From a virus: 20,476 nucleotides of DNA. The notes beneath the pieces are model-generated. The model made no database searches. It was given only the letters and a program-made list of their open reading frames with translations, and was not told the DNA's origin. How positions within the stretch are numbered: the first letter of the stretch is position 1; each line of letters opens with the position of its first letter. The stretch covers positions 1 to 20,476 of the IMG/VR virus record IMGVR_UViG_3300030118_001520; one strand, given 5' to 3'. Positions 1 through 5,893 of the stretch are shown here, piece by piece. The translations under genes and the position numbers were made by a program.

Positions 1-474
1 CATTTGCTGAAATCAGAACTAGAAACATGGTTTCCAAAATTTGAATGCATGATATGGGGTGATCCGGCAGGTTCAGCAAGAGATATGATCTATGAACAAA
101 CAGCGTTTGATCACCTCAAGACACACGGACTAGTTGCCAGACCAACAGCAACCAACGAATTTAAGACCCGAAGAGAAGCAGGGGCTATACCAATGACACG
201 ACTGATAGACGGCAAACCGGGATTTATGGTGCATAGAGAATGTGTTCGCCTTAGAAAAGCTCTGGCTGGGGGCTATCACTTCAAAAGGGTGGCAATGGGC
301 TCGGGACATGAGCGGTTCAAGGATGTTCCCAACAAAGACCACAACTCCCACGTTGCTGATAGTCTGGGGTATCTTCTGCTAGGGGGTGGAGAGCATCGTA
401 ATATGGTCAGAGGTAAATCTCCTCACTTCTATAAAACGGCAAACGCTTGGGGTGACTTTGATGTTTTTGCCTGA
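1..474 (+). CDS. terL: Terminase large subunit, C-terminal nuclease part (5' truncated by window edge)
   Basis: This is the C-terminal part of the DNA-packaging motor, which cuts concatemeric phage DNA and pumps it into the prohead through the portal. The frame is open to the left edge, so the ATPase domain with its Walker motifs lies outside the window. What remains looks like the RNase H-like nuclease domain. GDPAG, about 20 residues into the visible part, carries one likely metal-binding aspartate. The segment KDHNSHVADSLGYLL, about 100 residues later, carries another in the HxxDSLGY context usual for terminase C-termini. A short basic and aromatic tail follows. The stop overlaps the next gene by 14 bases and the portal gene lies about 0.9 kb downstream, the usual packaging context. 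I am confident of the family; the true start is not visible. Confidence 0.88.
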   Translation, partial: HLLKSELETWFPKFECMIWGDPAGSARDMIYEQTAFDHLKTHGLVARPTATNEFKTRREAGAIPMTRLIDGKPGFMVHRECVRLRKALAGGYHFKRVAMGSGHERFKDVPNKDHNSHVADSLGYLLLGGGEHRNMVRGKSPHFYKTANAWGDFDVFA

Positions 475-943
475 TGAAATCACAGAAGTAGCCAAACTCG
501 ATGGGGTTCATGCAAAGATTGTAGATTTTGAGCCGCATCACATTGACAAGATAAGCTACAGATCTGCCGACAGTACCTTTGTCCAAGCCAATAAAGAGCA
601 GTTGGTCAGTCGATTGCCCAAAGGTATGTCGTTCTCCGGGACATATGATGATCAAGTATTTGCTATGTTTGGGTTAGTTCCCTATTGGAAAGGATGCTAC
701 GAATGTTGGCTCATACCTGCAACAGATCTTGATATCCACAAAATGAAAATGCACCGCACCTCAATACGTTTTTTTGAGTATACAGCCAAGGTATTGAGAG
801 CAAAACGATACCAATGTTATGTATTTTCGGCTAACTTACGGGCTGTTAGATGGATTGAAATGATGTTATTTAAAAAAGAAGGGCTGATGAAAAACTTTGG
901 CCCCAACCAAGAAGACTTTTTTTTATATGCGAGGTATTTCTAA
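461..943 (+). CDS. GNAT-fold protein resembling T7 gp13 (DUF2833-like)
   Basis: The protein has 160 residues if it starts at the ATG at 461, which has GGGGTGA (449-455) upstream and overlaps terL by 14 bases. The frame is open further upstream inside terL, but no better start is seen. It reads like an acyl-CoA N-acyltransferase (GNAT) fold: a strand VFAMFGLVPYW (67-77), a strand ECWLIP (81-86), a helix around 101-116, then YVFSANLRAVRWIEMMLFKK (120-139) ending in a GxxKNFGPNQEDFFLYAR-type tail, comparable to the NxxAxrwxexxGF end of GNAT proteins. T7 gp13 and relatives have this fold and are needed for virion assembly. I do not see the Q/R-x-x-G-x-G/A acetyl-CoA pyrophosphate loop, so a structural rather than enzymatic role is likely. 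Fold call moderate; function inferred. Confidence 0.6.
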   Translation: MFLPDEITEVAKLDGVHAKIVDFEPHHIDKISYRSADSTFVQANKEQLVSRLPKGMSFSGTYDDQVFAMFGLVPYWKGCYECWLIPATDLDIHKMKMHRTSIRFFEYTAKVLRAKRYQCYVFSANLRAVRWIEMMLFKKEGLMKNFGPNQEDFFLYARYF

Positions 944-1191
944 TGGGATTTTTATTTGGAGGGGGTGGATCAAGCGAACCAAAGCCAGATCCAAAGCCAA
1001 CTGAAAGCGTTCAAAGGCAAGAGCAGAAGGTGCAACGGCAAGAAATTCAAGAAAGACGCAAGATCAATCAGCGAATGCGAAAGATGAAAACAGGGGGCAT
1101 GAGCCAACTTATGGGGGAAAGAGATGAGCCAACCCAAGGAAACCCTATTCAAGTATCTAGAACATTAGGGCCAGATAGAAATCCACGATAA
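943..1191 (+). CDS. Small charged phage protein, function unknown
   Basis: This 82-residue protein starts with ATG at 943, sharing one base with the preceding stop (TAATG), and GAGG at 931-934 is a good ribosome site. The N-terminus MGFLFGGGGSSEPKPDPKP is glycine then proline/lysine rich. Residues 24-48 are a highly charged, glutamine/arginine-rich stretch likely to be helical, and the rest is polar and probably disordered. Small proteins with an MG-F-GGG-proline-rich start are common beside terminase and portal genes in podoviruses, and I place it there by context only. No enzymatic motif or membrane segment is visible. It may be a minor head or connector component, but nothing in the sequence proves this. 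Confidence 0.65.
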   Translation: MGFLFGGGGSSEPKPDPKPTESVQRQEQKVQRQEIQERRKINQRMRKMKTGGMSQLMGERDEPTQGNPIQVSRTLGPDRNPR

Positions 1192-1233
1192 TGAGAAAGT
1201 ATTTACGCAACCCAAGAAAGAAGGAGATGAGCG

Positions 1234-1371
1234 ATGCCTATGGTGAGTTACAAGACGAAGGACGGAACAAAGAAGAAGAAGTTCAAGTACACAAAGAAGG
1301 GAGTAGCGGAAGCGAAAAAGATGGCGAAGCAGACCGGGGGGAAGATTAAGGTCAATAAAAGCTACGGATGA
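1234..1371 (+). CDS. 45-residue lysine-rich basic protein
   Basis: A very small gene begins MPMVSYKTKDGTKKKKFKYT and ends NKSYG. By my count 15 of 45 residues are lysine. The start is supported by AAGGAGATG at 1220-1228, the best Shine-Dalgarno in this part of the window, about five bases before ATG. The stop overlaps the portal start (ATGA at 1368-1371), so the portal is probably translated by coupling to it. Its middle (YTKKGVAEAKKMAKQTGGK) looks like a short basic helix ending in a glycine turn. Tiny KxGxKxxxFxYTxKG-type proteins recur in phage structural regions, from memory. A nucleic-acid-binding or head-packaged role is a guess from charge alone. A 52-codon frame (1191-1349) overlaps it in another register and is judged a likely shadow. 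Confidence 0.68.
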   Translation: MPMVSYKTKDGTKKKKFKYTKKGVAEAKKMAKQTGGKIKVNKSYG

Positions 1372-2927
1372 GACTTGATGTAACCACACTCAAGGGTCGC
1401 TTCAAGAAAGCTATGGCCCACAAGGATGAATGGCGATCCATCTATGAGGATGCGTATCGCTATGTTTTACCTAATCGTAATCTCTATGATGGGAACTACG
1501 AAACGACTTCACCAAAAAATGACAAGATGAACAGAGTGTATGACAGTACAGCAATACACGCTACCCAGAGATTTGCCAATCGACTACAGTCGGGGGTCTT
1601 TCCTACGCAACGTCATTGGTGTCGTTTAGTTCCGGGGGAAGAGATACCAAAAGAAAGACACGTTGAGATACAGCGTGTTCTTGATCAGTATGCAGATACT
1701 ATGTTTGATGTTATGCGGCAATCAAACTTTGATATGGCGATGGGTGAGTTTCTCCTCGAGTTAGCAATAGGAACGGCTGTAATGATTATTCAACCCGGTG
1801 ACGAGTTGCAACCCATTCGCTATACAGCCGTTCCCTCCTTTCTCATTGCTTATGACGAGGGGCCATTTGGTACAGTTGACAAGGTGTATCGCTTGCATCG
1901 CATTCCTTTTGTCGCTGTTGATCAAGAGTTTCCAGATGCTGACATCCCCGATCAGCTCAAACAGAAGTATGACGGCAGACCAGATGAGAAGATAGAGCTG
2001 TATGAGATTACCTGCTATGACAAGGATGAAGGTATCTTTCACTATCATGTCATTACCAAGGAAGGTGAAGATGAGATTGTGTATAGACGTTTGAACTCCT
2101 TCCCTTGGGTTGTGTCTCGGTATATGAAAGCAAGTGGCGAAAAGTATGGCAGAGGACCTGTCCTTACAGCTCTGCATGACATCAAAACCCTCAACAAGCT
2201 CAAAGAGTATCATCTCAAGAATGCATCTCTCTCTATCGCAGGTGTTTATACAGCAATGGATGATGGGGTGCTGAACCCAAACGCAGTCAGACTTGTACCT
2301 GGAGCTATCATCCCGGTGGCTCGAAACGGGGGAAACCAAGGAGAAAGCTTGAAGCCCTTGCCCAGAAGTGGTGATCCGCAACTTTCCCAGATGTCACAAC
2401 AAGACCTTGTGATGTCCATCAAGCAAATACTGATGGATGATATGTTGCCGCCAGATACATCCTCGGCTCGATCTGCTACGGAAATCATGCAAAAGATGAA
2501 GATCTTATCTGAGAATATGGGCAGTGCCTTTGGAAGACTTATACAGGAAACGATGTACCCCGTTGTCAGACGTACTCTTGAAGTTATGGATGAGCTTGGA
2601 ATGATTGAACTGCCCTTGAAAGTCAATGGGTTGCAGGTCAAAGTTCAGCCCGTAGCTCCAATAGCGATGTCTCAGAACATGGAGAAAGTAAGTGAAATAA
2701 TGCAGTATATGCAGATAGCACAGAGTATGGGGCCTGCCGGGCAGTTGGCAGTAAAGCAGGAAGTCCTTCTTGACTACATAGCCGATCAGCTTGCTATACC
2801 TGCCGAAGTCAGAATGACCCCAGAAGAAAAGCAACAAATACAGCAAATGCTGATGGAACAAGCAATGCAGATGCAAAATCAACAAGGAATGATGCAAGGT
2901 GGCGGAGAACCAGAACAACCAGCTTGA
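1368..2927 (+). CDS. Portal protein (T7 gp8-type head-to-tail connector)
   Basis: This is the dodecameric ring at the special capsid vertex through which DNA is packaged and ejected, and onto which the tail tubular proteins dock. At 519 residues it is close to T7 gp8 (536). Family signatures are an N-terminal helix with EWRSIYEDAYRYVLPNRN (21-38), an RVYDSTAIHATQRFANRLQS stretch (56-75), SGEKYGRGPVLTALHDIKTL (256-275), a clip/stem-like part, and PPDTSSARSATEIMQKM (361-377), the conserved ERTTAxE-like helix of this family. The last 35 residues are rich in methionine and glutamine. The start is fixed by the ATGA overlap with the small basic gene. The 3' end overlaps the next gene by 29 bases. 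Assignment to the podovirus head-tail connector family (PF12236 type) is confident. Confidence 0.93.
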   Translation: MRLDVTTLKGRFKKAMAHKDEWRSIYEDAYRYVLPNRNLYDGNYETTSPKNDKMNRVYDSTAIHATQRFANRLQSGVFPTQRHWCRLVPGEEIPKERHVEIQRVLDQYADTMFDVMRQSNFDMAMGEFLLELAIGTAVMIIQPGDELQPIRYTAVPSFLIAYDEGPFGTVDKVYRLHRIPFVAVDQEFPDADIPDQLKQKYDGRPDEKIELYEITCYDKDEGIFHYHVITKEGEDEIVYRRLNSFPWVVSRYMKASGEKYGRGPVLTALHDIKTLNKLKEYHLKNASLSIAGVYTAMDDGVLNPNAVRLVPGAIIPVARNGGNQGESLKPLPRSGDPQLSQMSQQDLVMSIKQILMDDMLPPDTSSARSATEIMQKMKILSENMGSAFGRLIQETMYPVVRRTLEVMDELGMIELPLKVNGLQVKVQPVAPIAMSQNMEKVSEIMQYMQIAQSMGPAGQLAVKQEVLLDYIADQLAIPAEVRMTPEEKQQIQQMLMEQAMQMQNQQGMMQGGGEPEQPA

Positions 2928-3165
2928 TGAAGATCTATGGCCCAATGTCTCTGAAGATCCTCAAGCATCCCAGATGGATATGCTGTATGCAACTGTCTTC
3001 AATAGTCCAGATGGCTTGAAGGTCTTGAAGCATTTAGAAAGCACAACTATTGATCAGCCCTGTTGGTTTCCGGGAACAGAAGCAAGCCAAGGATACTATA
3101 GAGAGGGGCAAAACTCATTAGTAAGACAGATAAACAATCGCATAAGGAGAGCTAAAAATGTCTGA
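2899..3165 (+). CDS. Bbp19-like small phage protein
   Basis: This 88-residue protein begins with GTG at 2899, inside the portal 3' end; AAGGA at 2883-2887 is the candidate ribosome site, with somewhat long spacing. The first in-frame ATG (2977) would remove the first 26 residues. The core has VFNSPDGLKVLKHL (33-46), a variable middle, and YYREGQNSLVRQINNRIRR (66-84), which matches my memory of the Bbp19-like phage domain: an F-x-x-P-x-G-x-x-V-L-x-x-L stretch and a terminal EGxRxxVxxI helix. Members sit between portal and scaffold in many podoviruses; a role in head assembly is inferred, as the biochemistry is not known to me. The stop overlaps the scaffold start by eight bases. The start codon is the least certain point. 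Confidence 0.62.
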   Translation: MAENQNNQLDEDLWPNVSEDPQASQMDMLYATVFNSPDGLKVLKHLESTTIDQPCWFPGTEASQGYYREGQNSLVRQINNRIRRAKNV

Positions 3166-3943
3166 AGAACAGCAAGAAGAACAGATTGAAGAGCAACCAC
3201 AAGCTGAAAGCAGTATGGAAAAACTAGCAGGAGAGGATCTCAATGCCACGACAGAAGAAGAAAATTCGCACCTCCAGACCAATGATGAGCCGGAGGGTGT
3301 TGATCCGGACGAGGTTGAGTTCGTCAAACCAGAGTGGCTCCCGGAGAAGTTCTGGGATACGGAGAACGGCACGAACATAGAGAAGCTTGCCAAAAGCTAT
3401 ACTGATCTTGAAAAAAGATTTTCAAAGGGGGAACACAAAGCCCCAGAGAGTTATGATGTTTCTTTTCTAGGAGAGAATGTTCCAGAAGATGATGAGCTTC
3501 TCAACAACTACAAGGAGATAGCCACTACCTATGGAATGTCACAAGAACACTTTCAGACACTTGCTATGCAGTTTGTTGGTGCTGTTGAAGAAGAGGAACG
3601 CAGTGAGCAAGAGTTTATTGAAGAGCAGAAGCGTCTGTTAGGAAATAATGCTGTTGAGTTAGTGCGATCCAACTATGACTGGGGAAAAAGTCTTCTGAAC
3701 AAAGGGGTCATTACAGAGAATGAGTTTAGTGTCCTAGACCAGATGGGCGGTACAGCCGATGGTACAAGACTATTGCGAAAGATTAGAAACCTATCAAGTC
3801 CAAAAGAACTGCCTATTCCCTCTTTCACCGGGGAAAGAAAGACAAAAGAAGAGTTGGCTCAGTATGTAGCTGACCCACGTTGGAAGTCTGATCCCGTGTG
3901 GAGAAAGCAAAAAGAGAAAGAGTTTTACGACAACATTGCCTAA
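3158..3943 (+). CDS. Capsid scaffold / assembly protein (T7 gp9-like)
   Basis: A 261-residue acidic protein preceded by AAGGAG (3144-3149). Scaffolds form a transient core around which the major capsid protein assembles and leave before DNA fills the head. The first 55 residues are almost all glutamate, glutamine and aspartate. Then come EWLPEKFWD (59-67) and TNIEKLAKSYTDLEKRFSKG (72-91) followed by APESYDV, a pattern typical of phage scaffolds (xxExLAKSYxxLExxxG, then aPExYd). The middle is predicted helical with a long glutamate-rich coiled coil (about 140-160). The C-terminus (DPRWKSDPVWRKQKEKEFYD) resembles the short basic helix that usually contacts the capsid protein. Position between portal and capsid supports the call. 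Confidence 0.87.
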   Translation: MSEEQQEEQIEEQPQAESSMEKLAGEDLNATTEEENSHLQTNDEPEGVDPDEVEFVKPEWLPEKFWDTENGTNIEKLAKSYTDLEKRFSKGEHKAPESYDVSFLGENVPEDDELLNNYKEIATTYGMSQEHFQTLAMQFVGAVEEEERSEQEFIEEQKRLLGNNAVELVRSNYDWGKSLLNKGVITENEFSVLDQMGGTADGTRLLRKIRNLSSPKELPIPSFTGERKTKEELAQYVADPRWKSDPVWRKQKEKEFYDNIA

Positions 3944-3983
3944 TTTTTCTTCTTTACTCAATTTTCAAGATATGGTATCGGTG

Positions 3984-4023
3984 GATTGAGCGATAACTAC
4001 ATCTGTAGCCGTTCAATCTTTTT
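3984..4023 (+). terminator. Terminator-like hairpin upstream of the capsid gene
   Basis: In the 142-base gap between scaffold and capsid, GATTGAGCG (3984-3992) pairs with CGTTCAATC (4010-4018), nine pairs with one G-U. Inside the loop, CTAC (3997-4000) can pair with GTAG (4005-4008), extending the structure. Five T residues (4019-4023) follow directly, as in a Rho-independent terminator. The stem is only moderately GC-rich, so partial termination or an RNA-processing structure are alternatives. I found no convincing -35/-10 pair between 4024 and the capsid start. The rest of the gap is AT-rich and holds only the capsid ribosome site GGAG (4076-4079). Confidence 0.6.
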
Positions 4024-4085
4024 GATTGGCGGATTTATTCCATAACCAAGAAAACACTAATGTTAATTTTTTTATGGAGCGATAG

Positions 4086-4943
4086 ATGTCGAACAACGCA
4101 ATTTCAAACGCATTCGTCACTATCTTTGAAAGCGAAGTCCATCAAGCTTATCAGTCTGAAGCTAAGTTGGCAGGAACTGTCAGAACCCGAACCAATGTTG
4201 AGGGGTCAACTGTAAAGTTTCCAAAACTAGCTAAAGGTCAAGCTTCTGTTCGCAATCCGGGGACACAAGTCACACCTGTTGGGGCCCAGTTCTCAAGTGT
4301 AACAGCAACGATGGTGGATTATTCAGCATCAGAGTACAGTGATATCTTTAACCAAGCGAAAATAAACTTTGACGAGAGAGCAGAACTAGCCGAGATGCTA
4401 GGTAAAGCCATAGCCAGACGAGAAGATCAAGTGGTGATTGATGCCCTAATAAACGCATCAGCCGGGTCAACTGTCGCAAATACTGTGGTAACAAGCGGAT
4501 CAGCAAGTGCTTCTGACCTCAATGTTGGAAAGATTATTGCCGCAGGAAAAGCACTAAACGCAAAAAACGTACCTGCTACCGAGAGATGTTTGTTAGTTCA
4601 TGCTAACTCAATGGCATCCTTACTTGGTGATGAGAGAGCAGTAAGTTCTGATTTTATTCAGCTACAGGCTCTCCAGAGAGGTGAGGTTCAAACTTTCGCC
4701 GGGTTCAATATAATTATGTTTGGTGACAGAGATGAGGGCGGTATTCCAATCGATGGATCAAATGACAGAACGTGTGTAGCGTTCCACAAGTCAGCCATTG
4801 GTCTAGGTGTTGGTATGCCTGCTAAAACAGAAATCAACTATGTTGCAGAAAGAACATCGTTTCTTGTGACTGCCATGTATTCGGCAGGAGCGATAGCGGT
4901 AGATACTGATGGCATCGTAGATGTAACTTGTAGGGAGAGCTAA
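4086..4943 (+). CDS. Major capsid protein (HK97-fold podovirus type)
   Basis: This 285-residue protein forms the icosahedral shell. It starts with ATG at 4086, six bases after GGAG (4076-4079). The N-terminal MSNNAISNAFVTIFESEVHQ, a short strand-rich region (TVRTRTNVEGSTVKFPKLAK), the helix KINFDERAELAEMLGKAIAR (90-109) containing the xDEraelaxxlGxaxxRxeD pattern, and the hydrophobic C-terminal strands (AVDTDGIVDV) match the coat proteins of podoviruses with T7-like tails. The family is typically 280-350 residues. The gene sits between the scaffold and a small decoration-like gene, preceded by the longest intergenic region of the window, as expected for the most highly expressed virion gene. 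The HK97 fold is inferred from family resemblance. Confidence 0.88.
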   Translation: MSNNAISNAFVTIFESEVHQAYQSEAKLAGTVRTRTNVEGSTVKFPKLAKGQASVRNPGTQVTPVGAQFSSVTATMVDYSASEYSDIFNQAKINFDERAELAEMLGKAIARREDQVVIDALINASAGSTVANTVVTSGSASASDLNVGKIIAAGKALNAKNVPATERCLLVHANSMASLLGDERAVSSDFIQLQALQRGEVQTFAGFNIIMFGDRDEGGIPIDGSNDRTCVAFHKSAIGLGVGMPAKTEINYVAERTSFLVTAMYSAGAIAVDTDGIVDVTCRES

Positions 4944-4944
4944 G

Positions 4945-5229
4945 ATGGCATTTGTAAGAAATGATTTCAATACCATCGGAGGACAAGCCAGAGCCGGGGT
5001 TACTCCAGCTATGTATGTCTATACCACAACAGAAGCTCATACTGCGGTAGACGCAGAAGGATATTTCAACGACATATCTGATATTCTAAGTGTGGGTGAT
5101 ATGATAATTGTTCATGGTTCAACCGGTGGCACACGAACAGTCACTATGCACGTTGTTGTCAGCAACGCCAGTGGTGTAGTTGATATAAGCAATGGTACAG
5201 TCATTGCCGTGGTAACAGACAGTGACTAA
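4945..5229 (+). CDS. Probable capsid decoration / head protein
   Basis: A 94-residue protein starting one base after the capsid stop, with AGGGAGAG (4932-4939) as ribosome site. It begins MAFVRNDFNTIGGQARAGVT, continues with VYTTTEAHTAVDAEGYFNDI and SVGDMIIVHG, and ends in alternating valine/threonine strands (TRTVTMHVVVSN). This looks like a compact beta-rich domain. Small proteins with an N-terminal FxxxGGxxxxGxxPxxxxYxT motif and a GYFNDxSDxLxVGDxIxV core commonly follow coat genes in podoviruses and are usually annotated as hypothetical or head proteins; this is from memory. Tight coupling to the capsid gene suggests it is made in large amounts and binds the shell, but no direct evidence is visible. 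Confidence 0.6.
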   Translation: MAFVRNDFNTIGGQARAGVTPAMYVYTTTEAHTAVDAEGYFNDISDILSVGDMIIVHGSTGGTRTVTMHVVVSNASGVVDISNGTVIAVVTDSD

Positions 5230-5236
5230 TATTCTT

Positions 5237-5277
5237 GGGGGGTAGTTCCGACTGCCCTCCAAACCAAAAGGGGTTTG
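5237..5277 (+). promoter_or_regulatory. Tandem hairpins between the decoration and tail tubular A genes
   Basis: GGGGGGTAGT (5237-5246) pairs with ACTGCCCTCC (5251-5260), ten pairs including two G-U, closed by the four-base loop TCCG, which is a UNCG-class stable tetraloop in RNA. Next, CAAACC (5260-5265) pairs with GGTTTG (5272-5277) around AAAAGG. The second hairpin contains the only purine-rich ribosome-site candidate (AAGGGG, 5268-5273) for the tail gene at 5279. No T-tract follows, so this is not a standard terminator. Likely roles are protecting the 3' end of capsid mRNA, RNA processing, or lowering translation of the next gene; all inferred. Confidence 0.55.
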
Positions 5278-5278
5278 A

Positions 5279-5893
5279 ATGGCAAGCACAGACACAGACG
5301 TTTCTATTTGTTCTCAAGCCCTATTACTTCTCGGATCAACGAGTATATCCTCCTTTTCCGATGGAACTGCCCCGGCTTCAATAGCTGGGGTTCTTTATCC
5401 AAAAGTAAAAGCACAAACTCTTGGAATGTATCCTTGGAGCTTCTCACTTACAAAAACACAATTAGCACAGTCAGCATCTACTCCCCTATCTTATTGGCAG
5501 TATGCCTATGCCTTACCTTCAGATATGGTGAATGGAGTACCTCGAAAAGTATTTATCTCTAATAATACAAACGCTCCTAATCTTACTGACTATGAGATCC
5601 AAGGTGCTGAACTATTATCACAAGAGCAGACAATCTATATAGATTATCAAAGGGATGTTGATGAGCAGTCAATGCCTGCTTATTTTGTACAACTTCTCAT
5701 ATATCAGATGGCATGGCATCTAGCTGAACCTGTAACAGACCAGACTACCAAATCAGAATATTGGAAGAATGTAGCCCTTGGAACTCCCCTAGAAAGTCTG
5801 AGGGGTGGCTACTTCCGTCAAGCTACTGCTATTGATGGATCTGGGCAATCTTCTCAAGTTCTAGCTGATTATGTACTAGTGGATGTCAGATGA
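5279..5893 (+). CDS. Tail tubular protein A (T7 gp11-like adaptor)
   Basis: This 204-residue protein is the adaptor ring between portal and nozzle in T7-like tails. The N-terminus VSICSQALLLLGSTSISSFS (8-27) followed by LYPKVKAQTLGMYPWSFSLT (39-58) is the family signature (ICNxALxxLGxxxIxSxxD, then YxxxrxxxLxxxPWxFA). Other typical parts are YAYALPSDMVNGVPRKVF (75-92) and IYIDYQRDVDEQSMPAYFVQ (118-137), the YxxxxxDxxxxPxxFxxAL element. The length is close to T7 gp11 (196). The candidate ribosome site AAGGGG lies within a small hairpin just upstream. The stop overlaps the next start (ATGA at 5890), so the two tail-tube genes are translationally coupled. Confidence 0.9.
   Translation: MASTDTDVSICSQALLLLGSTSISSFSDGTAPASIAGVLYPKVKAQTLGMYPWSFSLTKTQLAQSASTPLSYWQYAYALPSDMVNGVPRKVFISNNTNAPNLTDYEIQGAELLSQEQTIYIDYQRDVDEQSMPAYFVQLLIYQMAWHLAEPVTDQTTKSEYWKNVALGTPLESLRGGYFRQATAIDGSGQSSQVLADYVLVDVR

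Noticed and set aside
1761-2381. A 206-residue minus-strand frame opposite the portal gene
   Set aside because: The portal frame is strongly conserved in pattern; the opposite frame has no domain, no start signal and no neighbours on that strand.
4024-4085. A promoter for the capsid gene after the hairpin
   Set aside because: TTGATT at 4022-4027 has no good -10 at 16-18 bases, and other AT-rich hexamers lack a partner; a phage-specific promoter cannot be judged from one copy.
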